Source: Enterococcaceae bacterium (lineage in GTDB: Bacteria > Bacillota > Bacilli > Lactobacillales > Catellicoccaceae). Taken from it: a stretch of DNA of 12,007 nucleotides. Under the pieces are notes generated by a model that worked only from the letters and a program-made list of their open reading frames with translations, did not search any database and was not told the DNA's origin. Made by a program: the position numbers and the translations under genes. How positions within the stretch are numbered: position 1 is the stretch's first letter; every line of letters starts with the position of its first letter. Shown here piece by piece: positions 1 through 6,241 of this stretch. The DNA lies in contig JASLFJ010000036.1 of the NCBI GenBank assembly GCA_030150665.1, positions 1 through 12,007 of the forward strand, written 5' to 3'.

Positions 1-1
1 T

Positions 2-72
2 GCGGGTGTAGTTTAGTGGTAAAACCACAGCCTTCCAAGCTGTTGTCGCGAGTTCGATTCTCGTCACCCGCT
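2..72 (+). tRNA. tRNA-Gly (anticodon TCC)
   Basis: A 71-nt cloverleaf can be folded by eye. The acceptor stem 2-8 pairs with 65-71 over seven base pairs, with discriminator T at 72. The anticodon stem 27-31/39-43 encloses a seven-base loop with TCC at 34-36, reading GGA/GGG glycine codons. A T-arm with the usual GTTCGATTC loop sequence is present. The 3' CCA is not encoded: the gene runs straight into a T run, so a CCA-adding enzyme must finish it. It is the first gene of a three-tRNA cluster that may extend upstream of the window. Confidence 0.96.
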
Positions 73-81
73 TTTTTTTAT

Positions 82-155
<74 letters not shown>

Positions 156-166
156 TTTTAAAAATT

Positions 167-238
167 GGCCCGTTGGTCAAGTGGTTAAGACACCGCCCTT
201 TCACGGCGGTAACACGGGTTCGAATCCCGTACGGGTCA
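167..238 (+). tRNA. tRNA-Glu (anticodon TTC)
   Basis: A 72-nt cloverleaf. The acceptor stem 167-173 pairs with 231-237, including one G-T wobble, with discriminator A at 238. The anticodon stem CCGCC (193-197) pairs with GGCGG (205-209), and the loop holds TTC at 200-202, reading GAA/GAG. The T-loop GGTTCGAATCC is canonical. CCA is not encoded. The gene ends 12 nt before a strong terminator hairpin, so it is the last gene of the tRNA transcription unit. Confidence 0.97.
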
Positions 239-250
239 TAAACATTGTGG

Positions 251-280
251 AAAAGAGATGGATAATCCATCTCTTTTTTT
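251..280 (+). terminator. Rho-independent terminator of the tRNA cluster
   Basis: A perfect inverted repeat, AAAAGAGATGGA (251-262) against TCCATCTCTTTT (266-277), with a three-base loop (TAA), runs into a tract of seven Ts (274-280). A stable stem followed directly by a U tract is the classic intrinsic terminator. It separates the tRNA genes from lysS and, because its 5' arm starts with A residues, might also act to some extent on the opposite strand. Confidence 0.92.
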
Positions 281-289
281 ATTTTTTTC

Positions 290-326
290 TTGCTATTTTT
301 CTTTTTCGTGTGGCATTATATATAAT
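290..326 (+). promoter_or_regulatory. Probable lysS promoter
   Basis: The A/T-rich gap between the tRNA terminator and lysS must hold the lysS promoter. One reading is -35 TTGCTA (290-295), an 18-nt spacer, and -10 CATTAT (314-319) preceded by an extended TGG (311-313). A second is the perfect TATAAT at 321-326 with a poor -35 element. The boxes were matched by eye and which one is used cannot be settled from sequence. No T-box (antiterminator-type tRNA-sensing leader) fits in the roughly 30-nt untranslated region. Confidence 0.45.
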
Positions 327-360
327 AAGTAGCTTATTATTATAAGGGAGGCTTATCTTT

Positions 361-1857
361 ATGACAGAAGAACATCGTAATACTGAACAAAATATTCAAG
401 ATCAGCATCAAGTTCGCTTAGATAAAATGAATGCATTAATGGAAGCGGGTATTGATCCATTTGGGCATCGTTATGAACGAACACATTTAGCTAAAACATT
501 ATTGAAAGAGTATGAAGCAGATTCTAAAGAAGATCTTGCTGAAAAAGAGATTCATGTAAGTATTGCTGGACGTATGATGACTAAAAGAGGTAAAGGAAAA
601 GCTGGATTTGCACATCTTCAAGATCGTTCAGGACAAATTCAAATCTATGTAAGACAAGATAGTGTTTCTGAACAAGCATTTATGATTTTTGAACAGGCAG
701 ATTTAGGAGATTTTATAGGTGTTCAAGGAACTTTAATGAAGACAAATACAGGTGAATTAACAGTACGTGCTACTGATATTGTTATGTTATCAAAAGCACT
801 GCGTCCCCTTCCAGATAAATATCATGGTCTAACAAATGTTGAACAACGTTATCGTCAGCGTTATTTAGATCTGATTAGTAATCAAGAAAGTTTTGATCGT
901 TTTGTGATGCGTAGTGAAATTATTCGCGAGATTCGCCAATATTTAAATGATTTAGGATATTTAGAAGTAGAAACACCAACACTACATAATATGGCAGGAG
1001 GGGCGAATGCAAGACCGTTTATTACGCATCATAATGCGTTAGATATGGAGCTTTATTTACGCATTGCCTTAGAACTTCATTTAAAACGGTTAATTGTTGG
1101 TGGTATGGAAAAAGTGTATGAAATTGGTCGAGTTTTCCGTAATGAAGGTATTGATACGACTCATAATCCAGAATTTACTATGATTGAAGTGTATACAGCT
1201 TATGCAGATTATGAAGATGTAATGGATCTTACAGAAGGAATTATTAGCACGGTTGCTGAACGTGTATTAGGTACAACAACAGTTCCTTATGGAGAATATG
1301 AAGTTGATCTTAAGACTCCTTGGCGTCGTATTCATATGGTAGATGCGATTAAAGAAGTAACGGGTGTCGATTTTTGGCCAGTAACTTCAGATGAAGAGGC
1401 AAGAGCATTAGCAAAGCAACACCATGTTCATGTAGAAGATCATATGCGAGTAGGTCATGTCATTAATGAATTTTTTGAGGCGTTTGTAGAAGATACACTG
1501 ATTCAACCGACATTTATTTATGGGCACCCTGTTGATGTATCACCACTTGCTAAGAAAAATCCTCAAGATGATCGCTTTACAGATCGCTTTGAATTATTTA
1601 TTGTAGGAAAAGAATATGCGAATGCATTTACAGAGTTAAATGATCCATTAGATCAACGCGCACGTTTTGAATTGCAAGATGCAGAACGTGAATTTGGTAA
1701 TGATGAAGCCCATGGGATTGATGAAGATTTCTTAGAAGCTTTAGAATACGGAATGCCTCCTACAGGAGGATTAGGTATTGGTATTGATCGTTTAGTCATG
1801 CTGCTTACTAACGTACAATCCATTCGTGATGTGCTTTTATTCCCGACAATGCGTTAA
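361..1857 (+). CDS. lysS: Lysyl-tRNA synthetase, class II
   Basis: Cytoplasmic LysRS joins lysine to tRNA-Lys using ATP. The 498-residue length is usual for Firmicutes LysS. An N-terminal OB-fold anticodon-binding domain spans about residues 65-150 (IHVSIAGR, then a FAHLQD-type strand). It is followed by the class II catalytic core: motif 1 around 199-208 (GYLEVETPTL), motif 2 from F259 (FRNEGIDTTHNPEFTMIE), and motif 3 at 469-477 (GGLGIGIDR), whose arginine R477 contacts ATP. Length, class II motifs and the anticodon domain together exclude AspRS/AsnRS relatives and the short GenX/EpmA paralogue, which lacks the OB fold. The ATG start follows AAGGGAGG (344-351) at 9 nt. The gene appears to be its own transcription unit, flanked by terminators. 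No T-box leader is visible, unlike several other Firmicutes synthetase genes. Confidence 0.98.
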   Translation: MTEEHRNTEQNIQDQHQVRLDKMNALMEAGIDPFGHRYERTHLAKTLLKEYEADSKEDLAEKEIHVSIAGRMMTKRGKGKAGFAHLQDRSGQIQIYVRQDSVSEQAFMIFEQADLGDFIGVQGTLMKTNTGELTVRATDIVMLSKALRPLPDKYHGLTNVEQRYRQRYLDLISNQESFDRFVMRSEIIREIRQYLNDLGYLEVETPTLHNMAGGANARPFITHHNALDMELYLRIALELHLKRLIVGGMEKVYEIGRVFRNEGIDTTHNPEFTMIEVYTAYADYEDVMDLTEGIISTVAERVLGTTTVPYGEYEVDLKTPWRRIHMVDAIKEVTGVDFWPVTSDEEARALAKQHHVHVEDHMRVGHVINEFFEAFVEDTLIQPTFIYGHPVDVSPLAKKNPQDDRFTDRFELFIVGKEYANAFTELNDPLDQRARFELQDAEREFGNDEAHGIDEDFLEALEYGMPPTGGLGIGIDRLVMLLTNVQSIRDVLLFPTMR

Positions 1858-1896
1858 TTTTTGAAATAATGAAAACATATGAAAATAATTATGAAT

Positions 1897-1924
1897 AAAG
1901 GCTTGCATTATGCAAGCTTTTATT
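1897..1924 (+). terminator. Probable lysS terminator
   Basis: Stem GCTTGCA (1901-1907) pairs with TGCAAGC (1911-1917) around loop TTA. It can be extended by a G-T and A-T pairs, and is followed by an interrupted T tract (TTTTATTATAT). It lies 40 nt after the lysS stop codon. The U tract is imperfect, so some read-through into the ribosomal operon is possible. The 5' arm overlaps the proposed -35 box of the rpsJ promoter. Confidence 0.75.
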
Positions 1925-1931
1925 ATATACT
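1903..1931 (+). promoter_or_regulatory. Candidate promoter of the S10-spc ribosomal protein operon
   Basis: -35 TTGCAT (1903-1908) and -10 TATACT (1926-1931) are separated by 17 nt, the ideal spacing. The -10 is one base off consensus; the -35 is weak, with only TTG matching. Transcription would start near 1938, giving a leader of about 140 nt before rpsJ. No better-spaced pair was found between lysS and rpsJ. This is a by-eye assignment. Confidence 0.5.
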
Positions 1932-1965
1932 TTTGAAGGTATCTTTATTGGAGATGCAAGAAAAA

Positions 1966-2065
1966 GAAGGCAATGAGGCGAGAGGTTGCGACACACCCGG
2001 ACGCTTTGCCACGGATGAGTGTGTTGGATAATTTTCGTGGAGCCAGTCTACTTTTTAAAATAGGC
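1966..2065 (+). promoter_or_regulatory. Candidate structured 5' leader RNA of rpsJ (S10 operon leader)
   Basis: This untranslated stretch contains no ORF but has several complementary segments. GCAAT (1970-1974) pairs with GTTGC (1985-1989). ACACAC (1991-1996) pairs perfectly with GTGTGT (2019-2024). CCACG (2009-2013), which lies in the loop of that second hairpin, pairs with CGTGG (2036-2040) downstream, giving an H-type pseudoknot. Small CTA/TAG (2048-2050/2061-2063) and GC/GC pairings adjoin the rpsJ ribosome binding site. In Escherichia coli the S10 leader is bound by L4, which represses the operon; this sequence does not visibly resemble that leader. Whether it binds a ribosomal protein here is inference. 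Confidence 0.5.
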
Positions 2066-2079
2066 GAGGAGGGAAAATA

Positions 2080-2388
2080 ATGGCAAAACAAAAAATTCGT
2101 ATCCGATTAAAGGCATATGAACATGGAATTTTAGATCAATCAGCGGCGAAAATCGTTGAAACAGCAAAGAGAACAGGAGCAAGTGTATCAGGTCCGATTC
2201 CTTTGCCAACAGAACGTAGTGTCTATACAGTAATTCGTGCGACACATAAATATAAAGATTCACGTGAGCAATTTGAAATGCGCACACATAAACGTTTGAT
2301 TGATATCATTAATCCTACACAAAAAACAGTAGATGCATTAATGAAATTAGACTTGCCAAGTGGCGTTAATATTGAAATTAAATTATAA
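2080..2388 (+). CDS. rpsJ: 30S ribosomal protein S10 (uS10)
   Basis: uS10 sits in the head of the small subunit and, as NusE, also takes part in transcription antitermination with NusB. The 102-residue length is standard. The conserved N-terminus IRIRLKAYEHGILDQSA and the THKYKDSREQFEMRTHKRL block (55-73) identify it. The loop at residues 53-60, where substitutions reduce tigecycline susceptibility in several Gram-positive species, has the common wild-type appearance, including K57. The ATG is preceded by GAGGAGGG (2066-2073) at 6 nt. It is the first gene of the ribosomal superoperon, preceded by a possible regulatory leader. Confidence 0.98.
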   Translation: MAKQKIRIRLKAYEHGILDQSAAKIVETAKRTGASVSGPIPLPTERSVYTVIRATHKYKDSREQFEMRTHKRLIDIINPTQKTVDALMKLDLPSGVNIEIKL

Positions 2389-2417
2389 TAAATAAATTAT
2401 TGAATGGAGGTGCACAC

Positions 2418-3050
2418 ATGACTAAAGGAATCTTAGGTAAAAAGGTAGGTATGACACAAATCTTTACAGAAAATGGGGAATTAATCCCTGTAACAGTAAT
2501 CGAAGCAACGCCTAACGTTGTTTTACAAGTGAAAACTTTAGAAAATGATGGTTATGAAGCAGTGCAAGTAGGTTATCAAGATAAACGTGAAGTGTTGTCA
2601 AACAAACCAGAAAAAGGTCATGTTGCAAAAGCAAACACGGCTCCTAAGCGCTTCGTAAAAGAATTAAGTGACGTTGCGGTTGGAGACTATGAAGTAGGAC
2701 AAGAAATTTCTGTTGATATTTTTGAAGCAGGAGATATTGTAGATGTTACTGGAATTTCTAAAGGAAAAGGATTCCAAGGCGCGATTAAACGTCACGGACA
2801 AAGTCGTGGACCTATGTCTCACGGATCACGTTATCATCGTCGACCTGGATCAATGGGACCAGTTGCACCAAATAGAGTATTTAAAAACAAAAAATTAGCA
2901 GGACGTATGGGTGGAGATCGTGTAACGATCCAAAATCTAGAAATCGTTCGTGTAGATACAGAACATAATGTAATTTTAATTAAAGGAAATGTTCCTGGAG
3001 CTAAAAAATCATTAATTCAAATTAACTCTGCGCGAAAAGCTGCGAAGTAA
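2418..3050 (+). CDS. rplC: 50S ribosomal protein L3 (uL3)
   Basis: uL3 binds 23S rRNA early in assembly, and its long loop reaches the peptidyl transferase centre. The start is the ATG at 2418, seven bases after GGAGG (2406-2410), giving 210 residues beginning MTKGILGKKVGMTQIF, the family N-terminus. A TTG at 2400 is in frame but overlaps nothing that could be its ribosome binding site. Landmarks are GKGFQG (116-121), the tip of the loop around 131-147 (GPMSHGSRYHRRPGSMG), and the GGDRVTIQNL segment (166-175). The 144-155 region, where oxazolidinone or pleuromutilin resistance changes occur, looks unremarkable. It lies 29 nt after rpsJ. Confidence 0.98.
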   Translation: MTKGILGKKVGMTQIFTENGELIPVTVIEATPNVVLQVKTLENDGYEAVQVGYQDKREVLSNKPEKGHVAKANTAPKRFVKELSDVAVGDYEVGQEISVDIFEAGDIVDVTGISKGKGFQGAIKRHGQSRGPMSHGSRYHRRPGSMGPVAPNRVFKNKKLAGRMGGDRVTIQNLEIVRVDTEHNVILIKGNVPGAKKSLIQINSARKAAK

Positions 3051-3076
3051 TTATAAGAGAGAGGAGGAGTTAAAGA

Positions 3077-3700
3077 ATGCCTACTGTAGCATTATTTAAA
3101 CAAGATGGGACTCAAAATGGAGAAGTAGTATTGAATGATGCCATTTTTGGTATTGAACCCAATGAATCAGTTGTCTATGATGCAATTATCATGCAACGTG
3201 CTTCATTAAGACAAGGAACACATGCGGTTAAAAATCGTAGTGCCGTACGTGGTGGTGGTCGTAAACCATGGAGACAAAAAGGAACTGGACGTGCGCGTCA
3301 AGGATCAATTCGTTCGCCACAATGGCGTGGTGGAGGTGTTGTATTTGGCCCAACTCCGCGTTCTTACAAATACAAATTACCTAAAAAAGTACGTCGCTTA
3401 GCGATTAAATCTGTACTATCAGAAAAAGTTGCAACAGATAATTTATTAGTATTAGATGGATTAACATTTGATACGCCAAAAACAAAAGCATTTAAAGAAG
3501 TGTTAAACAATTTAAACGTTGATCAAAAAGTACTTGTTGTTGTAGATGCAGATAATGAAGTTGCAGCATTATCAGGACGTAATTTACCAAATGTTACGGT
3601 TGTTGATCCAACAAATGTAACAGTCTTAGATGTTGTTGCTCATGAAAAATTAATGATGACACAATCAGCACTTGCACAATTAGAGGAGGTGCTAGCGTAA
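3077..3700 (+). CDS. rplD: 50S ribosomal protein L4 (uL4)
   Basis: uL4 is an assembly-initiating large-subunit protein whose extended loop lines the constriction of the peptide exit tunnel. At 207 residues it has the normal length. The tunnel loop is visible at about 45-95, with the KPWRQKGTGRAR core (63-74) that is mutated in some macrolide-resistant bacteria and is intact here, followed by SIRSPQWRGGGVVFGP. In Escherichia coli L4 is the autogenous repressor of this operon; whether that holds in this organism is unknown. AGGAGG (3062-3067) lies 9 nt before the ATG. Its stop codon overlaps the rplW start by one base (TAATG), implying translational coupling. Confidence 0.98.
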   Translation: MPTVALFKQDGTQNGEVVLNDAIFGIEPNESVVYDAIIMQRASLRQGTHAVKNRSAVRGGGRKPWRQKGTGRARQGSIRSPQWRGGGVVFGPTPRSYKYKLPKKVRRLAIKSVLSEKVATDNLLVLDGLTFDTPKTKAFKEVLNNLNVDQKVLVVVDADNEVAALSGRNLPNVTVVDPTNVTVLDVVAHEKLMMTQSALAQLEEVLA

Positions 3701-3987
3701 TGGAATTACTTGATGTAATCAAAAAACCTGTAATTACAGAAGCTTCTATGTTAGCGATGGATGAGAATAAATATACTTTTGAAGTTGATACACGTGCAAA
3801 TAAAACACTTGTAAAGCAAGCAGTTGAGCATGTATTTGACGGTGTGAAAGTGGAAAAAGTAAATATTATGAACGTACGTCCTAAGTTTAAGCGTATGGGT
3901 AAACATGCTGGATATACAAAAAAACGTAGAAAAGCTATTGTTACGTTAACTCCAGATTCAAAACCAATTCAATTATTTGAAGAATAA
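3700..3987 (+). CDS. rplW: 50S ribosomal protein L23 (uL23)
   Basis: uL23 sits at the exit of the peptide tunnel and is the docking point for trigger factor, the signal recognition particle and the translocon. The 95-residue protein has the family pattern: an N-terminal DVIKKPVITEAS helix entry, YTFEVDTRANKTLVKQAVE, then a basic extended loop (about 60-77, RPKFKRMGKHAGYTKKRR) and the terminal strand KAIVTL. The ATG overlaps the rplD stop codon by one base. Its ribosome binding site, AGAGGAGGTG (3682-3691), lies inside the end of rplD, so the two are probably translationally coupled. Confidence 0.98.
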   Translation: MELLDVIKKPVITEASMLAMDENKYTFEVDTRANKTLVKQAVEHVFDGVKVEKVNIMNVRPKFKRMGKHAGYTKKRRKAIVTLTPDSKPIQLFEE

Positions 3988-4013
3988 TCAACTAATAACT
4001 TAATTTTATGCAG

Positions 4014-4019
4014 AGGAGG
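4014..4019 (+). promoter_or_regulatory. Ribosome binding site selecting the GTG start of rplB
   Basis: AGGAGG lies 8 nt before GTG at 4028, optimal spacing, and only 4 nt before an ATG at 4024 that is in another frame. The GTG frame gives the canonical L2 N-terminus. The ATG frame ends after four codons (ATG-CGT-GGG-AAT-TAA). Confidence 0.9.
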
Positions 4020-4023
4020 AAGC

Positions 4024-4038
4024 ATGCGTGGGAATTAA
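4024..4038 (+). other. Out-of-frame four-codon mini-ORF overlapping the rplB start
   Basis: ATG-CGT-GGG-AAT-TAA begins 4 nt upstream of the rplB GTG, in a different frame. It shares the same AGGAGG site at 4 nt spacing, which is short but not impossible. It is not a protein gene. If ribosomes start there, they terminate at 4038, inside rplB, which could reduce or tune L2 output. Confidence 0.4.
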
Positions 4039-4861
4039 AAAGTATAAACCAACCACGAACGGTCGTCGTAATATGACAGGTTCTGATTTTTCAGAAATTA
4101 CTACTACTACCCCTGAAAAAACTTTATTAGAACCATTGAAAAAGAATGCAGGTCGTAATAACAATGGTCGTATTACAGTACGTCATCAAGGCGGAGGTCA
4201 TAAACGTCAATATCGCGTGATTGACTTTAAACGAAATAAAGATGATGTAGTAGCAACAGTAAAAACAATTGAGTACGATCCAAATCGTAGTGCAAATATT
4301 GCTTTATTACATTATGAAGATGGGGTAAAAGCGTATATTTTAGCACCTAAAGGATTAACAGTAGGTATGAAAGTTGTTTCAGGACCTAATGCAGATATTA
4401 AAGTCGGTAATGCATTACCACTTGAAAATATTCCAGTAGGTACTGTAATTCATAATATTGAAATGAAACCTGGTAAAGGTGGACAATTAATTCGTTCAGC
4501 TGGAACTAGCGCTCAAGTATTAGGTAAAGAAGGTAAATATGTACTTGTTCGTTTAAACTCTGGAGAAGTACGTATGATTTTAGCAACTTGTCGTGCAACA
4601 ATTGGTTCAGTGGGTAATGAACAACATGAATTAATCAATATTGGTAAAGCAGGACGCTCACGTTGGTTAGGCAAACGTCCTACTGTTCGTGGTAGCGTAA
4701 TGAACCCTAATGACCATCCACACGGTGGTGGGGAAGGTAAAGCACCAATTGGTCGTCCAGCACCTGTTAGTCCATGGGGACAACCAGCTATTGGATACAA
4801 AACACGTAATAAAAAAGCAAAATCTGATAAATTTATCGTTCGTCGTCGTAAAAATAAATAA
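4028..4861 (+). CDS. rplB: 50S ribosomal protein L2 (uL2)
   Basis: uL2 is the most conserved large-subunit protein. It is needed for subunit association and for peptidyl transferase activity. The 277 residues carry both hallmarks: the RNA-binding HQGGGHKRQYR segment (53-63) and the C-terminal VMNPNDHPHGGGEG segment (224-237), whose histidines H230/H232 include the conserved catalytic-centre histidine. It ends with the lysine/arginine-rich tail DKFIVRRRKNK. The start is GTG at 4028, chosen from spacing and from the N-terminus GIKKYKPTTNGRRNMT. The family usually begins MA, here MG. An overlapping out-of-frame ATG at 4024 could compete for initiation. A 40-nt gap separates it from rplW. Confidence 0.97.
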   Translation: MGIKKYKPTTNGRRNMTGSDFSEITTTTPEKTLLEPLKKNAGRNNNGRITVRHQGGGHKRQYRVIDFKRNKDDVVATVKTIEYDPNRSANIALLHYEDGVKAYILAPKGLTVGMKVVSGPNADIKVGNALPLENIPVGTVIHNIEMKPGKGGQLIRSAGTSAQVLGKEGKYVLVRLNSGEVRMILATCRATIGSVGNEQHELINIGKAGRSRWLGKRPTVRGSVMNPNDHPHGGGEGKAPIGRPAPVSPWGQPAIGYKTRNKKAKSDKFIVRRRKNK

Positions 4862-4874
4862 AATGAATTATGAT

Positions 4875-4893
4875 GCAGCATAAAGCTGCTTTT
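4875..4893 (+). repeat. Small hairpin in the rplB-rpsS gap
   Basis: GCAGC (4875-4879) pairs with GCTGC (4885-4889) around a five-base loop and is followed by TTTT (4890-4893). With only five base pairs and four Ts it is too weak to be called a terminator in the middle of an essential operon. Partial attenuation or an RNA processing site is possible. Confidence 0.45.
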
Positions 4894-4915
4894 ATTTGGG
4901 AGGAGGTTTATTAAC

Positions 4916-5194
4916 ATGGGTCGTAGCTTGAAAAAAGGACCTTTCGTTGATGCTCACTTGATGAAAAAAGTTGAAGCTCAGAAAGATTTAGAAAAGAAAA
5001 AAGTAATTAAAACATGGTCTCGTCGTTCTACTATCTTTCCTAACTTTGTAGGACATACAATTGCGGTTTATGATGGAAGAAAACACGTACCAGTTTATAT
5101 TCAAGAAGATATGGTTGGACATAAATTAGGAGAGTTTGCACCGACACGTACATATCGTGGACATGCAGCTGATGATAAGAAAACAAAACGTTAA
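4916..5194 (+). CDS. rpsS: 30S ribosomal protein S19 (uS19)
   Basis: uS19 forms a complex with S13 in the small-subunit head near the A-site tRNA. The 92 residues match the family throughout: MGRSLKKGPFVD at the start, IKTWSRRSTIFPNFVGHTI (31-49), and the signature GRKHVPVYIQEDMVGHKLGE (54-73) followed by FAPTRTYRGH. The ATG follows GGAGGAGG (4899-4906) at 9 nt. The 54-nt gap from rplB contains a small hairpin. Confidence 0.98.
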   Translation: MGRSLKKGPFVDAHLMKKVEAQKDLEKKKVIKTWSRRSTIFPNFVGHTIAVYDGRKHVPVYIQEDMVGHKLGEFAPTRTYRGHAADDKKTKR

Positions 5195-5220
5195 TGATAG
5201 AGGGGAGGATTTAATACGCC

Positions 5221-5568
5221 ATGACGGAACAAATTATTTCGGCAAAAGCCACTGCAAAAACAGTACGCACTTCACCTCGTAAAACACGTCTAGTAATTGA
5301 CTTAATTAGAGGAAAAAATGTAGCGGATGCGATTGCAATTTTAAATAACACACCTAATAAAGCAGCAGGCTTAATTGAAAAAGTATTAATGTCTGCAATT
5401 GCAAATGCAGAAAATAATTATGACTTAGATGTAGAAAAATTAGTGGTAACAGAAGCTTATGTTAATGAAGGACCGACTATGAAAAGATATCGTCCTCGTG
5501 CAAAAGGATCTGCTTCACCAATTAACAAAAGAACAAGTCATATTACAGTTGTTGTAACTGAAAAATAA
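5221..5568 (+). CDS. rplV: 50S ribosomal protein L22 (uL22)
   Basis: uL22 has a globular domain on the subunit surface and a long beta-hairpin that, with L4, narrows the peptide exit tunnel. The 115 residues include VRTSPRKTRLVIDLIRGK (15-32) and the hairpin at about 83-105 (EGPTMKRYRPRAKGSASPIN). This hairpin is the site of macrolide-resistance insertions and deletions in other species and is complete here. The ATG at 5221 lies 12 nt after AGGGGAGG (5201-5208), slightly longer spacing than its neighbours. There is no better in-frame start. The rpsC ribosome binding site overlaps its stop codon. Confidence 0.98.
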   Translation: MTEQIISAKATAKTVRTSPRKTRLVIDLIRGKNVADAIAILNNTPNKAAGLIEKVLMSAIANAENNYDLDVEKLVVTEAYVNEGPTMKRYRPRAKGSASPINKRTSHITVVVTEK

Positions 5569-5582
5569 GGAGGGGAAAATTC

Positions 5583-6239
5583 GTGGGTCAAAAAGTACAT
5601 CCAATTGGCATGCGCGTGGGAATCATTCGTGATTGGGACGCAAAATGGTATGCTGAAAAAGAGTATGCAGAGTATTTACACGAAGATTTAAAAATTCGTG
5701 AATATATTTACAAAAACCTAGCAGATGCTGCAGTATCAACAATTGAGATTGAACGTGCTGCAAATCGTGTGAATATTTCTATCCATACAGCTAAACCAGG
5801 AATGGTTATTGGTAAAGGTGGATCTGAAGTAGAAAGCTTACGTAAAGCATTAAATAAATTAACAGGAAAAAGAGTACATATTAACATTGTGGAAATTAAA
5901 AAACCTGACTTAGATGCAAAATTAGTGGCAGAAGGAATTGCACGTCAACTTGAAAACCGTGTGGCATTTCGTCGTGCTCAAAAACAAGCAATTCAACGTA
6001 CAATGCGTGCAGGAGCACTAGGAATTAAAACTCAGGTTTCTGGTCGTTTAAATGGTGCTGATATTGCTCGTTCTGAAGGATATTCAGAAGGAACAGTTCC
6101 ATTACATACGTTACGTGCAGATATTGATTATGCATGGGAAGAAGCAGATACAACTTATGGAAAATTAGGAGTTAAAGTGTGGATCTATCGTGGAGAGATC
6201 TTACCTGAAAAAAAGAACACTGAGAAAGGAGGGAAATAA
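5583..6239 (+). CDS. rpsC: 30S ribosomal protein S3 (uS3)
   Basis: uS3 lies at the mRNA entry pore in the small-subunit head and contributes to the ribosomal helicase. At 218 residues it has the usual Firmicutes length. The N-terminus GQKVHPIGMRVGIIRDWDAK is diagnostic. A type II KH RNA-binding domain contains the GKGG loop at 77-80. The C-terminal domain carries the R-A-Q-K-Q-A-I-Q-R and GRLNGADIARSE motifs. The start is GTG at 5583, 8 nt after TAAGGAGGGG (5566-5574), which includes the rplV stop codon. The lysine-rich C-terminus encodes the ribosome binding site of rplP. Confidence 0.98.
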   Translation: MGQKVHPIGMRVGIIRDWDAKWYAEKEYAEYLHEDLKIREYIYKNLADAAVSTIEIERAANRVNISIHTAKPGMVIGKGGSEVESLRKALNKLTGKRVHINIVEIKKPDLDAKLVAEGIARQLENRVAFRRAQKQAIQRTMRAGALGIKTQVSGRLNGADIARSEGYSEGTVPLHTLRADIDYAWEEADTTYGKLGVKVWIYRGEILPEKKNTEKGGK

Positions 6240-6241
6240 AC

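Noticed and set aside
296..360. A T-box leader before lysS.
   Set aside because: The untranslated region is only a few dozen bases, with no T-box core sequence, specifier hairpin or antiterminator structure.
2048..2287. Reverse-strand ORF opposite rpsJ and its leader.
   Set aside because: It is a shadow of a highly conserved gene; it has no ribosome binding site and no family resemblance.
4513..4917. A 134-codon reverse-strand ORF opposite rplB.
   Set aside because: It lies entirely antisense to a conserved coding region, and its composition follows from L2 codons. No initiation signals were seen.
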